Part shown: one piece after another, positions 10,875 to 23,479 of the stretch | Numbering within the stretch: position 1 is the stretch's first letter | Layout: each line of letters begins with the position of its first letter | Source: Cryptomeria japonica | Taxonomy: Eukaryota > Streptophyta > Pinopsida > Cupressales > Cupressaceae | DNA length: 64,000 bases | Assembly (NCBI RefSeq): GCF_030272615.1 | Contig: NC_081408.1 | Span: forward strand, 762,032,673-762,096,672 | Direction: 5' to 3' | The notes under the pieces: model-generated | Seen by the model: the letters and a program-made list of their open reading frames with translations, nothing else | The model's database searches: none | What the model was told of the DNA's origin: nothing | Program-made: the position numbers and the translations under genes

Positions 10875-12101
10875 TGATGAGCCTAAATAATGGCTCTATT
10901 TTGATAGATTTTTTATATAATACTCCTACCTAGGTCTTATGAGTAGATGACATTTGGATTATAATGCTTTCCTAAGATGATACCTTTTAAAGTGTTTTTG
11001 AAACTGGTTTAACCTATACCTAAGGATGTCATATAATAGTTTCAAATGATTTGTCTATGCAAATATCTAAAGTCAATTATAAATATGGTTTATTATATCA
11101 TGTTAGCATTAGTATATACACATGTTGTTGTGCATGTTAATATCTTGATGCAGGGTCAGCAAAGGTGAGGAAAAGACAAATGGCGGTTCAAAAGATCATC
11201 AAGTATGTAACCGCAATGCAGACCCAGTCAAAGAAATCCAGTTATGATTAGGATCACTGGACCGGTTCTTCAGCAAATTAATTTATGAAAACATTTATAA
11301 TTGTTCCTAGTGGATCTTAGATCTAGGAGGTGATCATGCTATATTTTCTCAGGTACAGTACAGATGTTGTTCTAATGTCCTATGCTAACTTCTTCTTCTT
11401 GTTTTGTTAATAAATTATGTTCACCTATTTTGTAGGGATGTGGGCAGTTAGTTAGAAGTTTGTTATAAGATTTCCTATAAATAAAAGGGATCTCTCTCCT
11501 CTCGGGGATAGCAGAGAAAAGATAATATTTTGTAATACACAATTTTATGGTGTTATGTATGTATTTTCTAGTCAAGATGAAATAAAGAGATTAATGTGAT
11601 TTTGGATGATTAGAAAAGTGTAATCTGAAGTTTTGGAAATACTCACTCAAGGGGGCCCACTTGGTGAGTAATCCTTTGTATTTTTTAAACTAGTTTTCAC
11701 ACTTTTGTAATAGATTGTTTATGCAGTTGTATGTTCCTGCATCCATAGGAAATAGTTCCTATGTATGTTCTTGCAGCCATGGCAGCAGAGTAGTTCTTGT
11801 TGCTCGCCAGAACTTTATCTTTTAACAGTAATAGTTTAAAGCAATTTCCAGTTGTAATATTAAGTATTAGTTTATTAGAGATTTCATGTGTTTACTTTAA
11901 GAAGAATTTCCTTTCCTGCAGTTATATAAAATGGTTGCAATATGAACTTGGTGCGCATACAGTGTTGGCCCATTTCAAGTTTGCATCCCTGGTTAATAAC
12001 TAAATGAGCCTTTGCCACATGAAAAGTTAGCTATTCAAGGATATCCAATCTCTGAATTGTGTTTTATCACCTAGTTGCCATTCTAATTGTGAGGACCAAC
12101 A
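10875..12101 (+). repeat. 5' LTR of Athila-like element
   Basis: Starts TGATGAGCCTAAATAATGG and ends GAGGACCAACA. Its partner at 20657-21885 ends GAGGACCAATA, so the terminal CA is mutated only in the 3' copy. The two LTRs are clearly alike with scattered substitutions, implying an insertion that is not very recent. It contains a TATA box (11476-11483) and a polyadenylation signal AATAAA (11581-11586). Confidence 0.93.
11476..11483 (+). promoter_or_regulatory. TATA box in 5' LTR
   Basis: TATAAATA, conserved at 21260-21267 in the 3' LTR. AATAAA follows about 100 bases downstream (11581-11586; 21365-21370). This is the expected U3 promoter to R polyadenylation-signal order, so transcription probably starts about 30 bases after the box. 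Confidence 0.65.
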
Positions 12102-12105
12102 TTTT

Positions 12106-12123
12106 TGGCGCCGCTGCCAGGGA
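12106..12123 (+). other. Primer binding site, tRNA-Asp type
   Basis: TGGCGCCGCTGCCAGGGA, four bases after the 5' LTR end. It resembles the plant tRNA-Asp PBS (TGGCGCCGTTGCCGGGGA) used by many Athila and related elements, with two differences. Confidence 0.85.
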
Positions 12124-12205
12124 TGGTGCCAATCTAAGAATCTGTTGTAAACCATTAGTTTTAACTTTTCTTAATTAGATTTTTTAATTTCCTTCATTAA
12201 TCTGC

Positions 12206-14240
12206 ATGAATAGGAGGAGAAGAGATGCATTGAGATTTCTTCCCTCGCACTCTACTCAAGATATAAGATCAAATCAAGCACCTGAAGTAAACCCTTTTGT
12301 AGAAACCTATGTGCTAAATGGTAGTGTCTTTAATTTGTCAGAAGGAGATCTAGACTTCCTGAACGAACCCCCTGAACAAAACATTTTACCTCTAGTTATT
12401 TATCAGGGACCAATGGCAGCAAATCCTCCTATAAATCCAACATTTGAGTTTCCCATTCTTGATTTGCATGATAATGCAAATTTGAAAAACATACTAGCCT
12501 CTTCACTTCCAAAATTTCATGGGTTGGTAACAGAGGATCCAGACACCTTTCTGTTTGAATTTGATATCCTTTGCAAGAGTTATGATTATACCACCGATTC
12601 TCATAAACTCAAGTTATTCCCCGCTACTTTGAAAGAAGTTGCTTTAACATGGTTTATGAGTTTAGGAAGAAATGTAAACACTACCTGGGAGGAAATGAAA
12701 ACAAACTTCTTATATAAGTATAAAGACTATTGCAGAGGAATGGACCGACATGGTGATGATATCTTCAGGATGACACAAAAAGAAGATGAAAGCCTGGAAG
12801 ACTATTTGGAAAGGTTTTTATTTAGTGTCAGCAAATCCAAACATAGTAACTTAAGTGAAGACTCTATGAAGTTGATTTTTTTTTAGGGGCATCAATTTTG
12901 ATTGTGTTGACTCCTTAGATCTAATGGGAGGAGGAGATATTACTCAAGTTCAATGGGATGATATCAAACAAATATGTCAAAAGTATTCAAGAGCTGTAGC
13001 AAAAGGGGGAAGACACTATAGGCCTGGTTCTTCAATTGCCAAGTCATCTTCGACAATCTCAAGAATGGAAATAACTCATTTGTTGAAGGATTTTAAAGAA
13101 GATATAAATAATAATATGGCTACCCAATTGGATACACTACATGCAAAGAAGAAGCATGAGGAGGCAGAGGCTATGCTTGTTGAATTTCGTCCTCACTATC
13201 GGCAAAAAAAGGACCATAGATGCAAACTGATAGCTAAAATTGATAGCCAACAGAGTTCCCTAGATTTCAAGCCTCTCTATGGAAATGATGAACAACTTTT
13301 TTATGTTACACAACGAAGGCCTTGGCTTCCAAGACAAGGTATGCTACAGGAACCATTGTCATTTTCTAATCCTTATATGAACTTCAATGCACAAAACAAT
13401 CAGTGGCAACCTCCATATTCCCAAAACTTAGGAAATTATGCTCCTTAGTCTGGGAATAGCTCTTATTGGCCTAATTATCAGGAATTCCTCATCTCAATGG
13501 CAGCAGCCACAAGGGAATTGGTCTCCTCCTCAAGGCAACTAGCAATAGTCACCCCAATGGAGGGGAGGGAAACAATGGTTAAACCAGTCATCAGGTTTCC
13601 TACAACCACAATAACAGTCCCAACAGCCAGCTCTGATGCCACCAGCTCCTAATGTTGCTCCAACCAAGTCAACCCAATTGCCAACTCAGCCTATTCCAAA
13701 TCCAAATAATAAACCACAACAGCAACAGCAAGTCTTTTCAACTGATCCTAATAACTATCCAGCATATTCTCTCAATATAAGTGATATTCATTTGAGATCA
13801 GGGACAACATTGTCTATCCCATCTCCTCTAGTCATAACAGAGTTTCCAGCAGAGGAGACTGCTCAGGAAAGAATGCCTAATAAATCTAGAAATCCTGAGC
13901 AATCAGAGACCCCAAATATACATATAAGAACTCCCCCATTTCCTCAAAGATTGCAATTATAAGTATCTAGGCAACAGGATGATATAGCCTTTGATCTTAT
14001 TGATTAGCTAAAACATATATGTGTTAAAATACCATTGTTTCAAGCTATTAAATATATTCCCATATATGGAAAAGCTATTAAAGAAGCATGTATGAAGAAA
14101 CCTGGGAGGAAGAAAAAGGATCCAAAAATAGTGCATGTAGTAGGATAGTTGGTTGATATTATGTTGGGAAAAATAGCAGTCCCTAAATATTTTGATCCAG
14201 GTAGCCCTATTGTCAAGATAGTTATTTTGGAACTCAAATA
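12206..14240 (+). pseudogene. gag of Athila-like element, frameshifted
   Basis: The ATG at 12206 opens the capsid region: an N-terminal basic patch (MNRRRRDALRF), then a retrotransposon gag domain at about 12490-12880 (LPKFHGLVTEDPDTFLFEF, TTWEEMKTNFLYKYKDYC, EDESLEDYLERF). A run of eight T near 12880 shifts the frame; the domain resumes with RGINFDCVDSLDLMGGGD and continues to 13448 with a Lys/Glu-rich linker and Asn/Gln/Pro-rich tail. A third frame carries the Gln-rich and Pro-rich spacer (13636-13962) and then a basic segment before the protease, with stops at 13960, 14005 and about 14146. The classical CCHC knuckle is not visible. Gag would form the cytoplasmic particle. Confidence 0.85.
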
Positions 14241-17200
14241 AAAAATGCCTTGATAGACCTAGGAGCAGCAATAAATGTCATGACTAAGGATGTCATACAG
14301 AAACTCAACATCACTAATCTCATATCAACTCCAAATGGTCCTCCAATTATTTTGGGAAGACCTCCAATTATTTTGGGAAGACCTTGGTTGGTAATAGCTG
14401 ATGCATATATAGGTTGTAGATCTGGAGATATGACAATTTCAGATGGTATTACTACTAAAACACTTGCACTCTATTCTCCAGCACAACCTCAACTTTATCA
14501 AGAATGAGTAGTGTGGCCAGACATAGGAGAAGAAGAAGAGGAAATAAACTTTGTTTAACAAATAATGATGTTATCAAGGGACCCATTCATAACACTTCAA
14601 GAGGATGATATAGTACTCTCTAACATCATGAGGAATCATTATGGAGCAGCTTCGCAGTCAGTCGGTATACCAGTAACTCCTCTGCATATCCTTGTTCCAT
14701 CTACAAGTTTATTAAATTCTCTTATAGCCACAGATATGTTTCACACATTGCTACCACGGGAGATTCAAACCTCTTGTCTGTCTGAAATATCTAATGCAAA
14801 ATTAGTAATTCCAATAGAAGTTGCTGCAGGGAAAAATCTGAATATCAATGGTCAATTGCCAGCAAATCAAAGATTGTCATTGATAGAGCTACTCAAAGCC
14901 CAACAACAAGATTTTGCATGGGATTATCAAGACATGAAAGGATTAAATCCTACATTGTGTACCCATAGAATTTATATCAAAGAAGATTGTAAGCCAATTA
15001 GACAACCTCAGAGAAGGATTAATCCTGCTTTAAGGGAAATAGTTAAAGAGGAACTACAAAAATTGCTTCATGCAAGATTCATTTACCCTATTTCAGATAG
15101 TCAATGGGTTTCTCATCTGGTTATAGTTCCAAAGAAAGGAGGAAAATAGAGAGTTTATGTGGACTATAGGGAGCTCAACACTACTACTAAAAAGGATCAT
15201 TTCCCACTGCCATTTATAGATCAAGTGTTAGACTCTCTAGCAGGTAAGCAATACTTTTCATTTTTGGATGGATTTTGTGGTTATAACTAGATCAGAATAA
15301 CCCTAGAAGATCAGGAGAAGATGACCTTTACCTGCCCTTGGGGTACATATGTCTATTCAGTCCTCCCTTTTCGTTTATGTAATGCTCCTACAACCTTTCA
15401 AAGGGCAGTCCTTGGTATATTTTCAAACATATCCCATGATTGTATGGAAATTTACATGGATGAGTTCACTACATATGGAACTACATTTAAGGAGGCATTA
15501 CAAAATCTTACAAAAGTATTGCAGCGATGTGAAGATCACAATCTATCCCTTAACAGTGAAAAATGTTTTATGATGATGCAAGAAGGAATAGTGTTGGGGC
15601 ATAGAATCTCTCAATCGGGCATTCAAGTGGATCCAGCCAAAATAGAAGTAATATTTAATCTCCCTACCCCTGTTAAACAAAAGGATGTGAGAAGTTTTCT
15701 AGGCCATGCAGGGTATTATAGGAGATTTATCAAGAACTTTAGTCAAATAGCAAGGCCATTGTATTCTTTATTGACAAAAGATGTTGAGTTTGAATGGACA
15801 ATTAAATGTGAAAATTCATTTTCCCAACTAAAAGAAGCCTTAACTCAGGCCCTTATGCTTAAGGGACCTGATTGGTTAGTTCCTTTTCACATTCATACTG
15901 ATGCATCTGATTTTGCAATAGGAGCAGTTTTGGGATAGAAGCAAGGAGTTTTGGAAAATGCAATTTATTACATTAGTAAAAATTTGCAAGGACCAGAATT
16001 GAATTATACTGTTATTGAAAGGGAGATGTTAGCTATCATTTATGCCCTTAATAATTTTAGGCACTATATAACAAGATATCAAATATTTGTGCATACTAAT
16101 CATACAGCCATTAGGTACCTCATGAACAAAAGCTCCATTATAGGTAAATTAGCAAGATGGTTGTTACTAATGCAAGAATTTGATACTACTATCATTGATA
16201 AGCTTGGAAAAGCAAATGTGGTGGCATATTTTCTATCAAGGATTCAAACACCAGACAACAATGAAGTCATTAATGATGCTTTTCTAGATGAGCATCTCTT
16301 TTCTATTATTTCCAATAGTCCATGGTATGCTGACATAGCCAACTACCTTGTAGCTAACCAGACACCCCCACATTTCTCACCCAAAGAAAAGAGACTGCTG
16401 GTTGAAAAGAGTTTCAACTTCTCTTGGATTTCAGATTGCTTATTTTACAAAGGTCCAGATCAAGTTATGAGGCAATGTGTAAGGGAAGATGAGACATATG
16501 ACATACTTCTTGTCTGTCATGATGAACCTTGTGGAGGTCATTTTGCAATGAAACGAACAGCTTTTAAGATATTAACTACAGGGTACTATTAGCCAACCTT
16601 GCTCAAGGATGAAACTCAATACACCAGGAAATGTGATAGGTGTCAAAGAATGGGCAGACCAACTCGGTCTGACGAAATGCCTCTACACCCTCAGGTGGTT
16701 GTTAAGCCATTTGACAAATAGGGACTTGACTTTGTTGGGCCAATCGATCCACCATCCAATGGTCGCTCCTATATTCTTGTTTGTACTGATTATGTTACTA
16801 AATGGATAGAAGTCAAGGCCTTCAAGCATGCCCAAGATAATAAAGTGGCCGAGTTCTTATATGAAGAAATCTTCACTCAGTATGGAGTTCCTAGAGAAAT
16901 AGTAACAGATCAAGGGGCACTGTTTACTTCTACTCTGATCACAGCCCTGGTCAATGAGTATAATGTCAGGCATAGGAAATCCACTCCTTATCATCCACAG
17001 GCTAATGGACAAGCAGAGGTTACTAACAGGGAGATTGAATCAATATTGATAAAAATAGTAGCACTTAACAGAAAAGATTGGTGTAGCAGACTCTTTGAGG
17101 CTATATGGGCTTATAGAACCACCTGGAAAACTACAATAGGGTTTACACCATTTCAAATGGTATATGGAACAAAAGCAATGATGCCTATCGAGCTTGAACA

Positions 17201-17666
17201 TAACACTTTGAGAACGGCTATTTCCTTAGATATGACACTTTCTACAGCACAAGAAGAAAGGATTCTGTAGCTCAATGCTTTAGATGAAATAAGGAAATCT
17301 GCCCTACATCATACTGAATCTATCTAGAATCGACGCATGAAATGGCATGATCGCTATATCAAGGATAAATCATTCAATCCAAGTGATTGGGCTCTTCTCT
17401 ATGATTCCAGGTATAAAGATAACTTAGGCAAATTGCAGACCACATGGTTAGGCCCTTATGAGATAGTTGAAACATTTTCCAATGGTGTGGTCAGATTATC
17501 TACCATAGATCCTATTAAGTTTAAATTGTTAGTCAATGGTCATCGGCTATGCCTATACCATATACCTCTAAGCAAAGATGACTTCCTACAGTAGTTTTCC
17601 ACTGCCCAGCATGTCAAGATTCCTACAGCCATTGATGACGGCTTGATCGTCACCACTCCATCTTAA
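14241..17666 (+). pseudogene. pol of Athila-like element: protease, RT, RNase H, integrase
   Basis: One frame holds the whole of pol. The protease (about 14250-14400) shows LIDLGAAINVM. Reverse transcriptase (about 14960-15560) shows the VYVDYRELN region, FTCPWGTYVYSVLPF and the catalytic box YMDE at 15453-15464, where YMDD is expected. RNase H (about 15890-16240) shows HTDASDFAIGAVLG and NYTVIEREMLAIIYAL. Integrase (16500-17290) has a zinc-binding H…H with CDRCQ (about 16635), then CTDYVTKW, TDQGALFTS and GQAEVTNRE holding D, D and E. Premature stops: TGA 14505, TAA 14556, TAG 15147, 15288, 15936, 16590, 16719, 17268, 17325 and 17592. The natural TAA is at 17664. Most TAG codons sit where the family has Trp or Gln. 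The YMDD change alone would inactivate it. Confidence 0.92.
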
Positions 17667-18240
17667 TATCCTTGCTGCATGATCCTAAAAAACACTTCCA
17701 CATCTCAAGGAAGCACTTTTCTACATAATAAATATCCCATTCTCTATTCACTCATTTCTTTCCTTTCACTTCACTCATTATCGCATCATTTTCCATGCAT
17801 GACAGCGTCATATCTTCCGACTGCATTCATTCTCACGTGATATCAAGTACGTTGGTGTGTTATTACTTTTGCTTCATATGTATAATTAAACCGTATTACT
17901 TCTCATTATGATATTTTGCATACAGTCATTTATATTAATCCTCCTCTGCATGTGTGGACACCTGTCAAGCATTAGGTTGGGGGGAAGTACACTGATAATT
18001 ATTCTACCAGATAATTGTGTTGTCCTCTCGGATTGTGTTGTATTTTTCAAAATTTCTAGTTTGAGGTGATATCTTTTGTTCTGCTTGTCTGTTTGTTTTG
18101 TCTGTCTGTTTGGATTTATTTTTAAGATTGTAGCTAGGTTTCGACCAAGGAAAGGCACATTGAGTACATTATAGTGCGGAACTTAGTGTAGTGTTTGAGC
18201 AAATTTATGCCATTATAAAACTGAAAGTGTTGGCACTGCG
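17667..18240 (+). other. Spacer between pol and third ORF
   Basis: T- and C-rich non-coding sequence. An open frame on the opposite strand (17886-18158) has no domain. In Athila elements this place separates integrase from a third ORF expressed from a subgenomic or spliced message; nothing here shows how expression would occur. Confidence 0.5.
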
Positions 18241-20590
18241 ATGGGTGGTCTACCTATTCGACATGAGCCAACAGTCCATGAGGTTCCTCTGCAGGATTAG
18301 GTTTGTGAACCAATATTCTATAACAGTGGATGTCTGGATTATTTTTTAAAATTGATAGAGTTTGATGAGGCAATTGCATGGGAATTTACCTACACACTTT
18401 CAAATGGTGAAGCTAGGGTAAAAGGTTTGAGGGTAGTTGTTTCAGAAGAATGGATAGCAGAGGTAACTGGGTTACCAATAGATGGGGAGAATTACTCAGA
18501 GTCTAAGGATGCACGCAGTGCAAGAGCATCATTTACACAACCAGGAGACCCTCCATTGGTGGTTGATAGACAAGGAACTAGGCAAGAATCCCTTTCGCCT
18601 GAATGGAGAGTAGTAGCATTGTATATTCTAAAGTATTTAACCTGTGAGGGAAGATTTTCATGTCTGCATTCTCATCACTTTAAACTTCGGAGTCATCTGC
18701 GCCACAGAAGAAGGATGAATGTTCCAAGCTTATTATACAACCTTCTTTCTATAAGTGCGATAGAGACCCAGAAAGGTAGGCCACATTCAGTTTCTCACCA
18801 TTGTCTAATTAATCTTTTAGTTAAAAAATCCTTGAGAGATGTTTCTCCAATGCTCTAGAATGAATTTGTTGAAACCAGAATGTTTAGGGAAGAGCACATA
18901 GTTATAGAGGAACCACTTCCATCTCAGGAACAAGAAAACCTTGTGGAACCTGATTCCCCCCTTGAACCCTCATCCTCATTGAAATCCTCATAACAAAATC
19001 CTCCTGCAGCAGAGGAACCCTTCCAAAAAAAAGCTGAAGTAGGGGTTCCTCCTCAAGGTTCAAGAAAAACTAGGGTTGCCACAAAAATGGAAAAGGGCAA
19101 AGAAAAACAAGTTGATATAGAGCATAAGGACAAGAAAAGTAAAAATGAGAATGTACCCCTTCCTGCGGACAAGAAGAGAAAAATCATAAAACCAGTTCCT
19201 GCAGTAACTGTTGAGGTAGTTGAAGAGGTGGCTACAAGAAGTAGCCCTGGAGCTAGAAAAGGGAAAGTTCAAAGAAGTAGTGGTAGGCTCTGTAAAAGCA
19301 TAAAAGCCAAGACCAATCAATAGAGCCAAAAATTACCATCTTGATTGACTCCCCAGAACGAGATCAATACAGTTGCTTCCTCATGATATCCCTCCTTCTC
19401 CATCCAATGAACCTCAAGGGGAACATGAAGAGGAGGAAGAACTGCAAAATATGGGGGAAGAGCAAGAACTGCAACTTCAAAAAGAAGACGAGCTTTCGAA
19501 TATAGAGTAGTCACAGGAAGAAGAAAATTTGAGAGACTAAACAGTTTAGCATCCGTTGTAGAGCAGGTTATTGAATCAGGGAGTGAAGAAGAAATGAAGA
19601 AACCCAAGGCGCCTGCTCATAGACCACCTACCTCTCTTACTAGTCATGCGGTGGGACTTGCTCTTTATAAGGATTTGGAACTGGAGAAAGTCAAAATGCA
19701 GATGATAATCGAATGGCAAAAGAAGGTTATAGAGAAAAAGGGTGAGGAAATAGCCCAGCTTAAAGCTAAGGTGGAAACAATAGCCACCATGGTTCCACAA
19801 CTAATGCAATGTTGAGATCCTCCTCGTGTCTACTCTCTATATTTAAAAGAACAGCACATCAGTTTCCAGATGATGAGGATTGTTAGGGATTTAAGTCCCT
19901 CATTGCAAACACCAGAAGAATGTTATAGTGCTTTTCAGATGTCTCCTACGGCAATCAAAAACTTACTCTATGAATTGTATGTCCATAACTATGTTGTCCC
20001 TGATGATGTTAATTGGAAGCCTCTCCTTTACATTGGAGATATTCAGTTGAGGGCTCTTATGTCATGGACACGGAATGTAATATCAAGGGGAGAGCAGTTT
20101 CAGGTGCATCACGGGGAAGAACTTGAGCTTTCATTACCCTTAAGGGATGAATCAAGAGAACCCAAGCAATTTTACTTTGATTGGCAAAAGAATGTATATG
20201 AGCTAGACTATGCAAAGGAAATCCTACCCCTTAGGGAATAAATGTATAAAGAATATGAACAAATGGCTCCAAGGGAAGGACGTGAAGCAAAAGAATATAT
20301 ATTCTAGTGCTAGAATAGCCTAACTGATGAATTAAAGTAATTTGAGCCATGCAGCATTAAACAGAGCACCCAAGTACATGCACTTGGGAAGAACAAAGGG
20401 GCGACATTGGCTTCCTCTCAGTTTTCAGCCTCCAATCCTCCTATGGCCACTGATGGACTGCAGGGATAGTGACCCACCATACAGTGAAGCAGCAGAATGT
20501 ACCAGGTGGAAGAGATTGGAGAAAATGAAACGATTCTATTGGAGCTTAAAAAATGGCGGTTCTGGGCAGGTTGGCCCAGGCAATTTCTGA
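18241..20590 (+). pseudogene. Third ORF of Athila-like element, unknown function, decayed
   Basis: The ATG at 18241 starts a frame running to 20241, with stops TAG 18298, TAG 18856, TAA near 18991 and TAG 19321, and a shifted acidic segment at about 19324-19560. The N-terminal block (18352-18860) reads like the plant-transposon-associated domain in which a strand pattern ends in a VTGLP motif (VSEEWIAEVTGLP, HHFKLRSHLRHRRR). It is followed by a basic, nuclear-signal-like stretch (KGKEKQVDIEHKDKKSK, ADKKRKIIK), an acidic Glu-rich part, and a predicted coiled coil at 19660-19800 (LYKDLELEKVKMQMIIEWQK). No signal peptide or membrane helix is visible, so it does not resemble an envelope protein although it occupies the Athila env-like position. 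The frame changes again near 20290. Confidence 0.6.
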
Positions 20591-20644
20591 ATTAATGCCA
20601 GAATCCAAAATTTTCCTGTTGCTAGAGGATCAGCAAGAAGTTAG

Positions 20645-20656
20645 GTTAAGGGGAGA
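20645..20656 (+). other. Polypurine tract of Athila-like element
   Basis: GTTAAGGGGAGA lies immediately 5' of the 3' LTR start (20657), the normal place for plus-strand DNA priming. Confidence 0.8.
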
Positions 20657-21885
20657 TGATGAGCCTAAATAATGGCTCTATTTTGATAGATTTTTTATAT
20701 AATACTCCTACCTAGGTCTTATGAGTAGATGACATTTGGATTATTAAGCTTTCCTAAGATGATACCTTTTAAAGTGTTTTTGAAACTTGTTTAACCTATA
20801 CCTAAGGATGTCATATAATGGTTTCAAATGATTTGTCTATGCAAATATCTAAAGTTAATTATAAATATGGTTTATGTTATATCATGTTAGCATTAGTATA
20901 TACACATGTTATTGTGTGTGTTAGTATCTTGATGTAGGGTCAGCAAAGGTGAGGAAAAGATAGATGGTAGTTCAAAAGATCATCAAGTATGTAACCACAA
21001 TGCAGACCCAGTCAAAGAAATACAGCTATGATCAGGATCACTGGACCGGTTCTTCATCAAATTGATTTATGAAAACATTTATAACTGTTCCTAGTGTATC
21101 TTAGATCTAGGAAGCGGTCATGCTATATTTTCTCAACTATAGGACAGATGTTGTCCTGATGTCCTGTGCTAACTTCTTCTTCTTCTTTTGTTAATAAATT
21201 ATGTTCACCTATTTCATAGGGATGTGGGCAGTTAGTTAGAAGTTTGTTATAAGATTTCCTATAAATAAAAGGGATCTCTCTCCTCTCGGGGATAGTAGAG
21301 AAAAGATAATATTTTGTAATACATAGTTTTCTGGTGTTATGTATGTATTTTCCAGTCAAGATGAAATAAAGAGATTAATGTGATTTTGGATAATTAGATA
21401 AGTGTAATCTGAAGTTCTGGAAATACTCACTCAAGGGGGCCCACTTGGTGAGTAATCCTTTGTATGTTTTAAACTAGTTTTCATACTTCTGTAATAGATT
21501 GTTTCTGCAGTTGTCTGTTCCTGCAGCCACAGGAAACAATTCCTGTGTCTGTTCCTACAGCCACGGTAGCAGAGTAGTTCCTGCTGCTCGCCAGAACTTT
21601 ATCTTTTAACAGTAATTGTTTAAAGTAATTTCCAGTTGTAAGATTAAGTATTAGTTTATTAGAGATTCTGTGTGTTTACTTTAAGAATAATTTCCTTTCC
21701 TGGAGTTATATAAAATGGTTGCAATATGAACTTGGTGAACATATAGTGCTATCCCATTTCAATTTTACATCCCTGGTTTATAACTAAATGAACCTTTGCC
21801 ACGAGAAAAGTTAACTATTCAAGGATATCCAATCTCTGAATTGTGTTTTATCACCTAGTTGCCATTCCAGTTGTGAGGACCAATA
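20657..21885 (+). repeat. 3' LTR of Athila-like element
   Basis: Starts TGATGAGCCTAAATAATGG like the 5' LTR and ends GAGGACCAATA directly before the target duplication gatcc. TATAAATA is at 21260-21267 and AATAAA at 21365-21370. Differences from the 5' LTR are scattered substitutions and small indels. Confidence 0.93.
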
Positions 21886-23479
21886 GATCCAACCACTGAG
21901 ACCTATGGGTGTGCCTTGCATACTTGAAAAGATTTTCCTTAAAATCCAAAATAAAATCAGCAATACTCACTTCTCTTGAGACTAATTCACATCTAGAACC
22001 TTCACCTCCACTCTTCAAAGTATATTTCACTATCTCATTTTTTTTTTCTCAACATAATTCTTTCCAAACTCGTGTTCGCTACCCTCATGAAAACATGAAA
22101 CAAACTTTGACAACCCACCACATTCTGAGCACTTCTCATTCGAACAATTATTTCTATAGAAATAGCAACCATCATCTCTAGGGCATAAAATTAGATCTTG
22201 CAAGTCTCTTGATGATCTTAGAAATAGCATTGCACCACACTCCTGCAACATCTCATTAGTATGCATTGTAGAACAAATATGACATAAAATTTCATGGTAC
22301 TTGCAACAACAAGTATTGTGAATCTTAAGAGGAACACAATAAAATGGTTTCAAAGATTCAAAGGCCCTTTGTGATATTTGCAAAGTTGGATGTACTTCAT
22401 AAAAAAATTTGTACAACATTGTTTGGCTTGATTCCAAGAAATATTTGGGATGTGATGTGCAGTCTCAGTTGTCGATTCTTAATTTCAAAACATCCTTTAC
22501 ATTGGGTGACACTCTAGAATTAGAGTGCCAAAATTGTTGAATCTCCTCCTTCACATTGTCAGACAACTTTGTATCAACACATGGAAGCCTCCCACCAAAA
22601 GCCCATGTATCTTGTTGAAGTGGATAGTCAAGTCTTTGTCTTCGTGCAAGCGCTCTATCCAAATTTTTACGGTTTATGTTAAAATCAACACAAGTTTGTC
22701 TCATTTGATGAGCCTTCCTCAATTGATGGCTTACTAAGGAGGTTGTAATCACTCTTCAGCAGCTCTCTTATCTCTTTCTTTGGTATTCTTTCCAATAGAA
22801 TTGAGAGCATCAAATAGATTTTTGGCAATAATAGAATTTCTCTCCATCTTCTTGTTCATACGAATGTTCAATTTGTTTAGCAATGGTTTCATCTTTATCA
22901 TCTTTAGTAATTTAACAAAGAGTTGGCATTGCTCGGTCAATGTCTTATTGCTAAAATTTTGGTCAAAAAGTTGTGTAGCCCACAACCGAACGGTTCTTAT
23001 TGACCTCTTGCCTTCAAGATTCACAATAATGTTCTCATCGATTTCAAATAACCATTTTGGGGTTCTTGATAGTCTTGGATTTGGAATTTGTCTTTCATCA
23101 ATGAGAGGGTCTTCATTTCTAAAGTAATTAGTTGTTACATATGGTTCACTTGGTTGAGCAATTCCACCTTCAATGTCAAATTTTTCCACATTTTCACCTC
23201 CTATGTCAAAATTTTCCACATGTTGAGCATTTTCATTATCACTTTCAACATTTTCAACATTTTCAAAATTTTCACTTTCAAAATCTACATTTTCATTTTC
23301 AATAACTTGTGACACATTTTCAAATTCAATTTCCTCTTCACTTGAAGTAACATTAGCAATTTTAACATACCTTGTCTTCTCCTCCTATGACCTTCTCTAT
23401 CTCTTTCTCTATACACTTCAATTTGGTCATTTGAAAGTTTTCTTTTGCATTTAGACTTCCGACAACTAATACTCCCCAT
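21886..23479 (-). pseudogene. N-terminal half of DDE-transposase-like Cys-rich gene
   Basis: The minus-strand ATG at 23479 opens a basic start (CRKSKCKRKLSND), then an acidic Asn/Glu/Val-rich segment, then a conserved-looking region (WAFGGRLPCVDTKLSDNVKE, SRVSPNVKDV). The next block resembles the N-terminal part of the same transposase-like family: HPKYFLESSQTMLYKFFYEV, AFESLKPFYCVPL, TCCCKYHEILCHIC, LCPRDDGCYFYRNNC, EKCSECGG. The many Cys and His residues suggest zinc binding. Frame breaks are near 23370, near 22750 and at a run of ten A (minus strand) near 22040. A TGA at 22465-22467 is explicable as CGA to TGA. After the A run the frame continues (ADFILDFKENLFKYARHTHR) through the target duplication into 10874, confirming that the two halves are one gene. 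The restored length would be about 960 codons. Confidence 0.7.

Larger units (their letters stand above)
10870..21890 (+). mobile_element. Complete Athila-like Ty3/gypsy retrotransposon with 5-bp target duplication
   Basis: Two LTRs of 1227 and 1229 bp (10875-12101 and 20657-21885) in direct orientation enclose PBS, gag, pol, an extra third ORF and a polypurine tract. The target duplication gatcc is at 10870-10874 and 21886-21890. The PBS matches plant tRNA-Asp with two mismatches, as in Athila elements, and the protease has the DLGA form common in that lineage. The element interrupts a minus-strand DDE-like gene. All coding regions carry stops or frameshifts, so it is defective. Confidence 0.93.
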
